A stretch of DNA of 64,000 bases from NCBI RefSeq assembly GCF_014637405.1, contig NZ_BMEY01000010.1, positions 78,218 to 142,217 of the forward strand, read 5' to 3'. A model generated the notes under the pieces. The model saw nothing but the letters and a program-made list of their open reading frames with translations, searched no databases and was not told where the DNA came from. This stretch comes from Ornithinibacillus halotolerans. GTDB lineage: Bacteria; Bacillota; Bacilli; Bacillales; Amphibacillaceae. Every line of letters starts with the position of its first letter. Positions within the stretch are counted from its first letter, which is position 1. Below are positions 34,290 through 43,242 of the stretch, one piece after another. Position numbers and translations under genes: made by a program.

Positions 34290-34850
34290 TTATATAGATA
34301 ATTCTTTAATGACCCTTGCTGGGTTACCACCGACTACAACATTGTCTGGAACATCCTTCGTCAAAACTGCACCTGATGCGATAACTACATTATCTCCCAC
34401 AGTAATTCCTGGATTAATAATTGCATTTCCACCAATCCAAACATTATGTCCAATAGTAATAGGTTTTGCATACTCTGTTCCCGAATTGCGCTCAATTGGA
34501 TTTAAAGGGTGTGTTGCAGTATAAAGTTGTACTCCAGGTCCTAGCATACAATTATCTCCAAAACGCACCTCAGAAACGTCTAATATTATACAATCAAAGT
34601 TCGCATAAAAGTTTTCACCAACATATGTATTATAGCCATAATCAAAACGTATATTTGGTTCCATAAATATGTTTTCGCCTGTTGAACCGAGTAGATCCTT
34701 TAATAGTTCGGTCCGCTTCTCTGTTTCATTTTCCAATGTTTGATTATATATTCTAACTTTGCGTCTAGCTTCCAAGCGATCCTTGATTAACTCTGGATCT
34801 GCAGGATCATACATTTCTCCTGCTATCATCTTTTCCTTTTCAGTTTTCAT
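34290..34850 (-). CDS. Maltose/galactoside O-acetyltransferase-like sugar acetyltransferase
   Basis: 186 aa left-handed beta-helix enzyme. N-terminal [22 protein letters not shown] is the maltose acetyltransferase cap, followed by hexapeptide repeats: [21 protein letters not shown], catalytic His in [40 protein letters not shown] and VGGNPARVI. Transfers acetyl from acetyl-CoA to a sugar hydroxyl. It lies 13 bases after a DUF3885 gene, possibly on the same transcript. Confidence 0.88.
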   Translation of the reverse strand: MKTEKEKMIAGEMYDPADPELIKDRLEARRKVRIYNQTLENETEKRTELLKDLLGSTGENIFMEPNIRFDYGYNTYVGENFYANFDCIILDVSEVRFGDNCMLGPGVQLYTATHPLNPIERNSGTEYAKPITIGHNVWIGGNAIINPGITVGDNVVIASGAVLTKDVPDNVVVGGNPARVIKELSI

Positions 34851-34863
34851 GTTATACTCCTCC

Positions 34864-35544
34864 TCATGATTGAAATAACCTATTTATTTCCTCACGATTA
34901 AACTCGTTAATCCAATCATTGTAATTTTCATAAATAGGCTGAATCCTAGCTTGCTCTGACGCTATTACTTCACACCCTCTATCATCATAAACATAAAAAA
35001 TAATATGTTTTGTAACATTGATGAAAAATACATCTGGCTTGTACAACCCATAAGGATTATGCAATCTTGGTTTGAGAGAAGGGAAATCTTGATTACATAT
35101 TGCTTTTAATAACAAAGTATAGTTGATATCTTGCTTTCTACATAGTAATGAAAATTGGGATGTGAGAGATTCTTCTGCTTCTTCTTCATCTTCAAACATA
35201 AAAGGTAGTAATTGCTGTTTTAACTGATAACGAACGGTTTTATTTTTAATGAAATGACGATAGACTTTCATTTTCTTGTTACTCTGTCTCTGGAATATCT
35301 TTTTTTTGTATAGATTGGTTACTAACAAGATTTTATCGTTTTCTGCAAACAATTCATGAAAAAGTGTAAGAGTTTGTTTATATACCATATTGAAGTATTC
35401 AAGGTTAAGTTCATCGGAGTCACTTTTCAGTTGATAAAGACCTTTTGCCAAGTCAAAGTGTAGTCCAACACTCCATTGATCATATAAACTGGGCTTTAGT
35501 ATAAGTTTTGGAAAATTATCGTTTAAGTAGTCTTTTAAATCCAT
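34864..35544 (-). CDS. DUF3885 domain-containing protein
   Basis: 226 aa soluble protein with the DUF3885 pattern: [26 protein letters not shown] at the N-terminus, [33 protein letters not shown] at the C-terminus, where the family has its best-kept block. DUF3885 proteins are of unknown function and frequent in regions of toxin/immunity genes. First of a run of five unknown soluble or lipoprotein genes reaching to the tRNA-like RNA. Confidence 0.75.
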   Translation of the reverse strand: MDLKDYLNDNFPKLILKPSLYDQWSVGLHFDLAKGLYQLKSDSDELNLEYFNMVYKQTLTLFHELFAENDKILLVTNLYKKKIFQRQSNKKMKVYRHFIKNKTVRYQLKQQLLPFMFEDEEEAEESLTSQFSLLCRKQDINYTLLLKAICNQDFPSLKPRLHNPYGLYKPDVFFINVTKHIIFYVYDDRGCEVIASEQARIQPIYENYNDWINEFNREEINRLFQS

Positions 35545-35562
35545 CTACTAACTCCAATCTAA

Positions 35563-36399
35563 TTACGCAATACTTCCTCCATGCATCGAAAATAAATAAA
35601 AATCTTCACCATCAGTAATCGTCCAACCATCATAGTAAGTGCTCGAATGAAAAATGTCTAAAAAAACATCTCCAATTTGGATAATTAGTAACGGATTTTG
35701 TTCAAACAATTGAATATCTACAATGATTTTTCCAACTAATAGATCTCTAGCTGTTTTCCATTCACTGGAATTAACCTTGACATCCATGTCACCTAGAACT
35801 ATTACATCCCTATCTCTAATACGCCACGGACACTCTATTATAATTACACCTTTATCAAGTTCGACAATAAAGTTAACATCTGAATCAATTGCAGTCACTT
35901 GCTTTCCGATTATGTCGTCAAATCTAATATTACTTCTTTTCGTATGCCAAAGTTTTCGTGCATGTGTAACAATCCAGTCATTAATCTTTTCCTCTGTATA
36001 TTGATACAAATTATCTCCATATTGTAAGTCATCCATGGCATCACTAATTTCCTGCCATTCCATCTGTACTTCTATTAGTTCATAATTCAGTGCACATTGA
36101 TAAAGTTCCTTAACTATATCCATCGCATGCTTATTAGATAACAGTAAGTGGGAGTGGAGTTGTTTTATATGATTATGTACACAGACCTCTATAGTAGGGG
36201 CTTCTCTTTGTATTGCCTTCATCGCTTTTTCAAACATGTCCTCTATTTCAAATAGATTGTAAGGTTCTTTCATACTAGCCAACTTTTTAATTTCAAGAAC
36301 ATCCATATGTAAAGATGAAATCGCCCATTCTACATAATCGGTAGGCTTTACTGTATCTGTGTATTTTTTGTAGTATAACTCTAATATATTGATGTTCAC
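35563..36399 (-). CDS. Hypothetical protein, 278 aa, two-part, immunity-like C-terminal domain
   Basis: Not firmly recognised. The first 150 residues are helical and acidic; residues about 165-278 form a beta-rich domain (IIGKQVTAIDSDVNFIVELDKGVIIIECPWRIRDRDVI, then LLIIQIGDVFLDI, and DGWTITDGEDFYLFSMHGGS) similar in style to DUF6188-like immunity domains. Neighbours are also immunity-like. No membrane segment. Confidence 0.6.
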   Translation of the reverse strand: MNINILELYYKKYTDTVKPTDYVEWAISSLHMDVLEIKKLASMKEPYNLFEIEDMFEKAMKAIQREAPTIEVCVHNHIKQLHSHLLLSNKHAMDIVKELYQCALNYELIEVQMEWQEISDAMDDLQYGDNLYQYTEEKINDWIVTHARKLWHTKRSNIRFDDIIGKQVTAIDSDVNFIVELDKGVIIIECPWRIRDRDVIVLGDMDVKVNSSEWKTARDLLVGKIIVDIQLFEQNPLLIIQIGDVFLDIFHSSTYYDGWTITDGEDFYLFSMHGGSIA

Positions 36400-36425
36400 C
36401 CCTCCATTTCATATATTTAGATAAA

Positions 36426-36896
36426 CTAATCATTAATTACATCAATTAGGTCACGATGGATAGTTACAAAATACGCCTCTAATACGCCTTCTAATTGATC
36501 AGATAGATCATAATACTTTCCATCCGCTTCTGCAATTAGGCTATAAAACTCCTCATCATCCACTTCTTCTTTTTCTAAGGCAACATATAATTTCCACAAC
36601 TCTAGCCCATATTGTTTTTCAATTCTAGCATATTCAGGGGCACCAATTCTTTCTAGTATTCTTGTTAGATTATCTAAATACTGTTCAATTCCAATTTTTT
36701 CAATTACATCAGATTGCCACCTCAAAAAACTTTCATGACCGCCACTTTCCATTTCTGAGTAATATTGAAGAACAAGGTAGGCTTCATTTGCTACTTGATT
36801 TTCTACCGGATAATCATATTCTGTTAGGGCTGAAATAACAGCGTTCCATATATCCCATGAGTGCAATAATTGACTTTGACTCTTCTTAGGCTTCAT
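36426..36896 (-). CDS. Hypothetical protein, 156 aa, DMP19/DUF4375-like
   Basis: Helical soluble protein. NQVANEAYLVLQYYSEMESGGHESFLRW near residues 33-60 is close to the core of DMP19-like (DUF4375) proteins, where a glycine-rich NGGxxxF turn follows a helix. Function unknown in the family; often found beside immunity genes. The call is weak. Confidence 0.5.
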   Translation of the reverse strand: MKPKKSQSQLLHSWDIWNAVISALTEYDYPVENQVANEAYLVLQYYSEMESGGHESFLRWQSDVIEKIGIEQYLDNLTRILERIGAPEYARIEKQYGLELWKLYVALEKEEVDDEEFYSLIAEADGKYYDLSDQLEGVLEAYFVTIHRDLIDVIND

Positions 36897-36918
36897 AGTT
36901 ACCTCTTTTCAGTTACCT

Positions 36919-37347
36919 TTATTTTATTTCCTCAATTAATTCTCTTAATTGTTTCGTCACTTTCTCAGATGACACATAAGTCTCACCATCTTCTACCATA
37001 TACATAAAGACACTTTGTTCCCCTTCCTCTCCTAACCATAAATGAATCGCATGCTTAGGAAGGTCTTCTCCGTAACTGACTACTATGTCATAATCAGGAT
37101 TTGCATTACGCAAATCCCTCTTCTGCTTTAAGGCCGACCGTATTGCTGTTTCAAATAATTTAATTGATTTGTTATCCTGAAAAGAATGGAGGTAATCTAA
37201 GTTCATGTCTCCAACTTCATTAGATATTGAAATATTTATTTCTTGTATTTTTTCATCTAATAAAACCATTATATTGTCTGGACGAGCCTGACAACCAATT
37301 AATAAAAAAATTCCTATAAAGAAAAGTATCGATAATAGTACTTTCAT
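36919..37347 (-). CDS. Small lipoprotein of unknown function
   Basis: 142 aa. A clear lipoprotein signal: MKVLLSILFFIGIFLLIGCQ with lipobox LIGC (Cys19), so the mature protein is tied to the outer face of the membrane. The remainder is charged and has no motif I know. A lipoprotein amid soluble immunity-like proteins could itself give immunity at the membrane; that is inference. Confidence 0.65.
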   Translation of the reverse strand: MKVLLSILFFIGIFLLIGCQARPDNIMVLLDEKIQEINISISNEVGDMNLDYLHSFQDNKSIKLFETAIRSALKQKRDLRNANPDYDIVVSYGEDLPKHAIHLWLGEEGEQSVFMYMVEDGETYVSSEKVTKQLRELIEEIK

Positions 37348-37415
37348 TCATATGTATCTCCTTAGCTAAAGTAATTTTCCCAAAACATATAATAATAAAC
37401 TCCATTCAATTACAT

Positions 37416-37446
37416 CCAAAAAAACGTTTCTACCTTAGTAGAAACG
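37416..37446 (-). terminator. Terminator of the DUF4304 gene
   Basis: CGTTTCTAC / GTAGAAACG, 9-bp stem followed on the minus strand by TTTTTTT. Confidence 0.85.
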
Positions 37447-37489
37447 CTCTACTGCATTTAAGTGAAACTTAGTATTATAAAAAACAATA

Positions 37490-37894
37490 TTAATTACTTT
37501 GCGCTTTTTTCCAATGCACTTCGGCCTCATCCAGATGCTCTAATACTTCATTTGCAACTCTTTCATAAATGCTACCTAACTGGACACCTAGATCATACCG
37601 ATACCAAGACCCATTTTCATTATTTAATCTTAATCTATCATTTATGTCATGTGCTGTTACTTTATTAGGCGGCACATACTCTCCCCAAGAATGTGTAAAT
37701 CCTTCTGGTGGACAGACAGCAACCTCAATCACAAAACCTCCACCATACTTATCAAATTGGAAAGTCAATAGTTCAATTTGCGAATGACTAATTCTTCTGA
37801 AATGTGGGAAGGAACCCTTAAATCCCTTTTTTCTTAATTCAGGAACGACAACCGACTTTAAGGCTGAAACCATCTCTAATCTTCCAGATGACAT
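37490..37894 (-). CDS. DUF4304 domain-containing protein
   Basis: 134 aa. LRKKGFKGSFPHFRRISHSQIELLTFQFDKYGGGFVIEVAV is the typical DUF4304 block (long loop, then beta strands); WGEYVPPNKVTAHDINDRLRL and SWYRYD follow. The family is thought to contain immunity proteins but has no tested function known to me. Thirty bases upstream ends a tRNA-like RNA; both lie on the minus strand. It is separated from the lipoprotein gene by its own terminator. Confidence 0.75.
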   Translation of the reverse strand: MSSGRLEMVSALKSVVVPELRKKGFKGSFPHFRRISHSQIELLTFQFDKYGGGFVIEVAVCPPEGFTHSWGEYVPPNKVTAHDINDRLRLNNENGSWYRYDLGVQLGSIYERVANEVLEHLDEAEVHWKKAQSN

Positions 37895-37924
37895 GTTACC
37901 ACCGTCTTCTTTTTAAGTAATAAA

Positions 37925-38122
37925 TGCCTCTGACGGGATTCGAACCCGCACTCACTGGTGTTAAGCATAGGCTAGGGGAGAACACGCTTCCCTACGGAAT
38001 TTCACCGACAGGAATTTCACCTGTCTCAGCTAATTTGCTTTTCGGTGCTTCTGAAACCCTTGCATTAAGACCCGGTTCTACAATGTTTTCCGGCGCTCTT
38101 CCCTTCTAGAGCTACAGAGGCA
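37925..38122 (-). ncRNA. tRNA-like structured RNA of 198 nt
   Basis: The minus strand starts with UGCCUCUG and ends with CAGAGGCA, a perfect 8-bp acceptor-like stem. UA and a D-arm-like GCUC/GAGC hairpin (D-loop with GGG) follow the 5' side; a canonical T-arm GCGGG-UUCGAAU-CCCGU precedes the 3' side. The anticodon arm is replaced by about 145 nt: CCGG/CCGG (14-nt loop), a long bulged stem (38072-38058 with 37971-37957), and two side-by-side hairpins, ACAGG/CCUGU and CGG/CCG, both with the loop UGAAAUU. No usable anticodon loop and no encoded CCA. It is not a tmRNA, RNase P, SRP or 6S RNA by sequence. Function unknown. Confidence 0.7.
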
Positions 38123-38281
38123 TGATATAATAAATATATGAAAAATTTAGGTTAGATACAATCCTTTAATAAAAAATTTATTATTTTTACAAAAAAGACA
38201 AATATAAGTTTATTAAGTTTTATTTTAGAGAATTATAATCTAGATAGGTGGAGATTTTTATAATGAAGGGACGGGTTAATC

Positions 38282-39232
38282 ATGATTGGTATGGGGTATC
38301 GGACAATTAAGACAGCTATTGGGGCAGGACTAGCAATGTGGATTGCCAGTACGCTACAACTAGAGTTTGCAACGTTTGCTGCTATAATTGTTATTATGTG
38401 TATTGAAACAACAAAGAAAAGAACACTCTATACTATTAAAGATAAACTGTTTGCCTCCATTCTATCTTTAATTCTTGGAATGATCGTTTTTGAACTATTA
38501 AGCTACCACCCTATAGTATTTGCACTATTTATCCTCCTGTTTATGCCAATCCTTGTGAAAATTCGTATTCAAAGTGGATTTATCACGAGCATGGTTGTTC
38601 TTTTACATATATATACCGTTCAAGAAGCAAGCATACGTGTGTTTCTAAACGAACTTGCTGTCATTTCCATAGGTATCGGAATTGCATTACTCGTAAATAG
38701 CATTATGCCAAGCTTTAAGAAAGATATAGAGAATTTAAAGTCTAAAATTGAAGAAAAGTATAGTACGATTCTGTTTGAGTTCCATGCCCATTTAAAGGAT
38801 AGAAACCGTAAATGGAATGGGCAGGAAATAACTGAATCTGATACTATCATTAATCAAGCAAAAGCAACAATTATTCAAGATATAGAAAACCATCTTCTTA
38901 GAGAGGAAAATAAGGACTATAACTACTTCAAGATGCGTGCAGACCAGTTAGAAATATTAAAGCGGATGATTACGATTGTTGGCATTGTCTCCGCTTCTGA
39001 ATTACATATTAAGCAAAAAGAGATGCTTGCAGACTTCTTCTTAAATATTAGTCAAAATGTCCGCTCCAACAATGTGAATGTTGCTCTTGAGAAGTTAACT
39101 GACTATGAAGAATCTATCCGTGAAACGGAACTACCAAAATCAAGGGAAGAGTTTGAAGTTAGGGCAAATCTATATTACTTGAACTTTGAAATTAAGAACT
39201 ACTTAATCATTAAGCAAAAACTAATGAGTTAG
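38282..39232 (+). CDS. Aromatic acid exporter family (YqjA-like) membrane protein
   Basis: 316 aa. Residues 1-150 hold five to six membrane segments with the FUSC/ArAE motif MGYRTIKTAIGAGLAMWIAS and IIVIMCIETTKKRT; residues 150-316 form a cytoplasmic helical domain, as in B. subtilis YqjA (DUF939). Likely exports aromatic or other organic acids. A 15-codon frame with a better ribosome site (38263-38310) overlaps the start out of frame and could couple translation. Promoter not clear. Confidence 0.82.
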   Translation: MIGMGYRTIKTAIGAGLAMWIASTLQLEFATFAAIIVIMCIETTKKRTLYTIKDKLFASILSLILGMIVFELLSYHPIVFALFILLFMPILVKIRIQSGFITSMVVLLHIYTVQEASIRVFLNELAVISIGIGIALLVNSIMPSFKKDIENLKSKIEEKYSTILFEFHAHLKDRNRKWNGQEITESDTIINQAKATIIQDIENHLLREENKDYNYFKMRADQLEILKRMITIVGIVSASELHIKQKEMLADFFLNISQNVRSNNVNVALEKLTDYEESIRETELPKSREEFEVRANLYYLNFEIKNYLIIKQKLMS

Positions 39233-39287
39233 TTTTATCATGTCAGTTTTCAATCATTACCGTTATTCAGGACATTTTCCTAAAAAG

Positions 39288-39326
39288 CTGATTAATCCCC
39301 TAAAATGATAATTAGGGGATTAATCA
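39288..39326. terminator. Bidirectional terminator
   Basis: 16-bp perfect stem CTGATTAATCCCCTAA / TTAGGGGATTAATCAG; CTTTTTAGG follows on the minus strand. Confidence 0.9.
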
Positions 39327-39337
39327 GTTAACTGTAT

Positions 39338-41089
39338 CTAGTTAGAAATTATTAATTCAACCGCTTTTTCTAGCAATTCATCCCTGTTCTCTCTAATCCC
39401 TTCGATTGTCGGTGTCACAGTAATGTCTGGAACGATTCCTACTCTTTGAGTTTCCGTGCCGTCTGGGTAATAAATGCCTATACCCGATATTCCTGTTGTA
39501 ATACCACCAGGCAAGGAAAATAAGGAGACATCTCCATCTGCACCTGCTGTTGTACTACCAATAACAGTTACATCAGGTGCTGTTCGAAATGCCATAGCAG
39601 TAAATTCTGCCTGGCTTTGTGTAAGTTCGTTTACGAGGATGATAACTTTACCTTGATAGAAGTCCTCGTTTTCTCTCCCTACCATGTATGTTTCTTTCAT
39701 ATAAAAAAGACCCGGTTCTTTTATACTTCCTGTTGATAATTTCACAAATCTTTTGCTTTGAGGAAGTAAATATTCTCCAAACGTATATACGATAAATTCA
39801 GCTGGATAACTTCTTAAGTCAATAATTAATCCGTTTGTATCATTAATTTGAGATGTAACCTCAGGTATATATTCATTCTCCATGCTTCCTGCATAAATAT
39901 AAGCAATATTTGAGTCTAGTAGTTGAAAGTAATCTTTATTTAGTTGATATGGGTTGTAGTCGGTTATTCCAAGTTCTGAAGGAGGATACAATTCAATTGT
40001 GACATTAACAGCTCTCCCATCTCTATTAACCTCAATATTTAATACGTCATCATTTGCCCTTAATAATTTGCGGGCAATATCCCTTAATTGAGTTGTATAG
40101 TTTGAGGCAGGTATATACTTTAACTTCTGTTCCACAATCTCCTCAACTGGCTCATTATTAATTTTTGTAATTACATCTCCAATCGCAACCCCAGTTTCTT
40201 CACCTAGTGTATCATCATAATAATCCGATACAACTAGTTTATTTTCCACAAACCTTACAATGAAAGGAGAATAATGATTACCCCAAAATTCCTCAATAAC
40301 AGGATGTTTCTCATATATATTTGCATGAGTGTCTTGAACTCTAGCAATTATTTCTAAGACAGTAAGTTTATAATCCTGCTCATTGGTAGCATGTAAAAAT
40401 TTAGGTATAAATTCTTTAAGCACTTCGTCCCAGTCATCGTCAATTAGATATTTATACGGAAAATAGTACTCTATAATATTCCAATAACGATATAGCGACA
40501 ATAGCTGATATTCTATATTGGGATATTTCAAATTATCATAGGGTACTTCATTAAATTGCGGATTTCCAATATTAGTCAGTGAAACATAATGATTAGCACC
40601 TGTTCTTTTAGCGTTTTTAATATTTAGCAAATGGGTTACCAAATTTTCATCTAGATTAGAATTTGTAATCCAATCCAGTTCAGGCTCGAACTTAACTTCT
40701 CTTAGACTAGTACTTTTATTGTCACCTTCTTCAACTGCCCCTAAATCAACTATCCATTCAACTAGAATATCATCTCGTTCTTCGTCATTATGGCTTTGCA
40801 TAACTTGGGTTAGAATGTTGAATAATTCTCGATCCCAATCCATGTCTCCACTTGCCACTTTAGGATGATAGTATTTTAAAAACCCCCAAATCTTTCCCAA
40901 TAAAAATAAATCATCAATCCTTTCACTTGAAAGGATTATTTCCTCAATTTGCTTATCAAGGTGATTTTCTATGGTATTTCCTGATCTTGTTTCCGAAACA
41001 TTAACTTCTTCATTTCCTAATGGATTTAATAACCCAATTATAAATAAACCTATTACACACACGGAGATGATGATCCATTTTTTCTTCAT
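39338..41089 (-). CDS. Membrane-anchored or secreted S41-family peptidase
   Basis: 583 aa. N-terminal signal anchor (residues 4-22). Catalytic region near the C-terminus: nucleophile S492 in LTQSQAEFTA; the block after it reads GSTTAGADG, without the lysine of CtpA-type S41 enzymes (FGKG). His255 in DTHANI fits the tricorn/IRBP type, which uses a Ser-His network. A PDZ-like part (about 290-330, VAIGDVITKINNEPV) lies between. Last gene of an operon with an ABC ATPase and two permeases, so it likely acts outside the cell on the peptide that this transporter moves or responds to. Confidence 0.82.
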   Translation of the reverse strand: MKKKWIIISVCVIGLFIIGLLNPLGNEEVNVSETRSGNTIENHLDKQIEEIILSSERIDDLFLLGKIWGFLKYYHPKVASGDMDWDRELFNILTQVMQSHNDEERDDILVEWIVDLGAVEEGDNKSTSLREVKFEPELDWITNSNLDENLVTHLLNIKNAKRTGANHYVSLTNIGNPQFNEVPYDNLKYPNIEYQLLSLYRYWNIIEYYFPYKYLIDDDWDEVLKEFIPKFLHATNEQDYKLTVLEIIARVQDTHANIYEKHPVIEEFWGNHYSPFIVRFVENKLVVSDYYDDTLGEETGVAIGDVITKINNEPVEEIVEQKLKYIPASNYTTQLRDIARKLLRANDDVLNIEVNRDGRAVNVTIELYPPSELGITDYNPYQLNKDYFQLLDSNIAYIYAGSMENEYIPEVTSQINDTNGLIIDLRSYPAEFIVYTFGEYLLPQSKRFVKLSTGSIKEPGLFYMKETYMVGRENEDFYQGKVIILVNELTQSQAEFTAMAFRTAPDVTVIGSTTAGADGDVSLFSLPGGITTGISGIGIYYPDGTETQRVGIVPDITVTPTIEGIRENRDELLEKAVELIISN

Positions 41090-41127
41090 TTCAACCTCCT
41101 TAAAATAAATTAATCCTCTTTAAAGAG

Positions 41128-42027
41128 TTAAATATAATAAATACTATATCTATCCAATAAATCGAGCACACCTATCTGCATCGTAACATGGGATTTTTTC
41201 AGATATTCCTGTACGTTTATGTATTGTTCAGTTGAAAATTGCTCGATATTCATAATGACACGTTCATTCCTGAGTTCCTTTAATTTAATCCCTGGAATAA
41301 TTTCTTTTAATTCTTCAATTAATCTAGTATTGTTTCTAGAACTAAACTTTAAGTAAATTTCTTCCTGTTGCAATGTTTCCCCGTAATCTCGAGAGTATAT
41401 AATCTCTCCATTTTTTAAAAAGAATATCTTGTCAGCGTACTTCTCTAGATTCTCTAATAGGTGTGAGGCGATGATAATAATTTTTCCCTCTTTCTTTTTT
41501 TCTTCTAATAACTTTGAGATGAGCTCTACATTATCCGGATCCAAACCGTTCATTACCTCATCCATAAGCATGTATGGTGTATTTGCTACTATTTGCATTG
41601 CCAAACATAATCTTTGTCTCATACCAAGTGAATATTGGTATGTTTTGTTATTTACATAATGAGCTATATTTAACCGTTCGATAACCTCTTCTGGATTAAT
41701 AGCAGTTTGACTCCACATTTGTCGATATATATTTAAGTGATCCACACCACTTAAATGATTATATAAATCACTTTGATCTGGCATCATTGATATTTGCGCA
41801 CGAATTTTTGCTTCATTCTTCTTACTCGTATATCGAAGGTTCTTATCAAATATCACTTCACCTTGATTAGGAGTTACATAATTCATTAAAACATTAAGCA
41901 AAGTGGTTTTTCCTGTTCCATTTGGTGCAACTAAACCAATAATCTCTCCTGGATTCAATGTTTTTGTAATCCCATTAAGTACCTTTCTCTCTCCAAATTG
42001 GACAACGATATTCTTTATTTGAATCAA
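41128..42027 (-). CDS. ABC transporter ATP-binding protein
   Basis: 299 aa. Walker A APNGTGKTT, signature YSLGMRQRLCLA, Walker B YMLMDEVMNGLDPD; the Asp-Glu pair is followed by VMNGLD instead of the usual PTNGLD. H-loop IASH. It lies 21 bases after the permease at 42049 and is co-transcribed with two permeases and the S41 peptidase. Typical of exporters of the ABC-2 class, for example peptide export or immunity. Confidence 0.88.
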   Translation of the reverse strand: MIQIKNIVVQFGERKVLNGITKTLNPGEIIGLVAPNGTGKTTLLNVLMNYVTPNQGEVIFDKNLRYTSKKNEAKIRAQISMMPDQSDLYNHLSGVDHLNIYRQMWSQTAINPEEVIERLNIAHYVNNKTYQYSLGMRQRLCLAMQIVANTPYMLMDEVMNGLDPDNVELISKLLEEKKKEGKIIIIASHLLENLEKYADKIFFLKNGEIIYSRDYGETLQQEEIYLKFSSRNNTRLIEELKEIIPGIKLKELRNERVIMNIEQFSTEQYINVQEYLKKSHVTMQIGVLDLLDRYSIYYI

Positions 42028-42048
42028 TTAAAATTCCCACCTATTCTT

Positions 42049-43242
42049 TTATATAGTCATTTTTTTCTTATTGATAACAACTTTAATAAATAACAGGACA
42101 ATGATGACCGTTAATAAGAGTACTAGAAACCCTTTCTCTGGAGTTAAGGCATCTGTATAAAGCGTATAATTTTTATATCCGGTAAGAACATCCCCAATTT
42201 GAACATAGGATGTCGGTAAATAACTTAACCACTCCTTAGGTACCCAACCCCTTTGATGATAGATAATTTCCACAAAACAAACGACACCAATAATTAGATT
42301 AAAATATTCATTTTTAAGTAAAATGCTCATTAATAGTACTAAGCCAATAATTAACATGAACCATAATAATACTATTGCTAAATATTTTAGTAGATACATT
42401 CCCATGGACATACTTTCAAATGTTTCATTGTTAAAAAACGCAAAGTTATAGGTTACTGCTGGTAAATCTAGTGAACCAAATCCATTACGTAAACCAATAA
42501 TGAGAAATGCTGGGATTAGTAGAATTATACTTACAAGACTGCCAATTAGAGCAACAATCCCCTTTAAAATGATTCGTTTAAATGGTGTCATTGGAAAACC
42601 ATTCACCATACTAGGGTGTTTCCTATCTTTCATCACAATATCATTGCTTAATAGTAGACAAGTTAAGAGTAATATATATGGTAGGCCGGATTCTAACATT
42701 CGTTTAAGGGTCTGAAGAGCAGTTCGTTCTTCTAAAACATTCACATCTAACTTATAATCCGCAATTGCATAATGGCCATATCTTTCCGCAGTGTAAAGGT
42801 AATTGTAATGTCCATCTTCTTTAGCAAAACGATTTCCATACGTATAATAGCGTGGGTTAAAGCGTAAAACATCAAATGGATCTGTTCTAATCATTTCAAC
42901 TGCGTATAAATACCATTCTTGTGTTGCTCTAGCATAGGCATGTAGATCCCCTTTTTCTAAAGCGTCTAACCTTTCCTTGTCATATTCATTCCATTCAGGA
43001 AATATTTGAATAGCAAATAACGTGTAATAATGAGTACTATTTTCTATATCTACTGTTTCTAAGAATTCTTTTCGTTCTTCATACCTTGCCTCAATTTCAC
43101 CTTTATTGACCGCTTCATTTGGTTGATAAGTAGGTGCAATATAAAAGCAATAGTAAAGACTAGCTATTAATAGTAGCGCAAAGAGGATGATGTTTTTTTG
43201 ATTAATAAAGAATACTTTGAGTTCCCATTTAAGATAATTCAT
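42049..43242 (-). CDS. ABC transporter permease with large external domain
   Basis: 397 aa. One membrane helix (about 12-30), about 150 residues outside the membrane, then five more helices from about residue 190. The external region has many Tyr and Glu residues (ATQEWYLYAVEMI, GNRFAKEDGHYNYLYTAERYGHY). MVNGFPMTPFKRIILKGIVAL is the coupling-helix region facing the ATPase. It abuts the other permease (one-base overlap at 43242) and probably forms a heterodimer with it. Confidence 0.78.
   Translation of the reverse strand: MNYLKWELKVFFINQKNIILFALLLIASLYYCFYIAPTYQPNEAVNKGEIEARYEERKEFLETVDIENSTHYYTLFAIQIFPEWNEYDKERLDALEKGDLHAYARATQEWYLYAVEMIRTDPFDVLRFNPRYYTYGNRFAKEDGHYNYLYTAERYGHYAIADYKLDVNVLEERTALQTLKRMLESGLPYILLLTCLLLSNDIVMKDRKHPSMVNGFPMTPFKRIILKGIVALIGSLVSIILLIPAFLIIGLRNGFGSLDLPAVTYNFAFFNNETFESMSMGMYLLKYLAIVLLWFMLIIGLVLLMSILLKNEYFNLIIGVVCFVEIIYHQRGWVPKEWLSYLPTSYVQIGDVLTGYKNYTLYTDALTPEKGFLVLLLTVIIVLLFIKVVINKKKMTI

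Noticed and set aside
37924..38109. 61-codon frame on the plus strand
   Set aside because: It is the complement of the tRNA-like RNA; no ribosome site.
37925..38122. Group I intron or tmRNA
   Set aside because: Too short for a group I intron and without its P/Q/R/S core; no mRNA-like tag sequence or ssrA ends.
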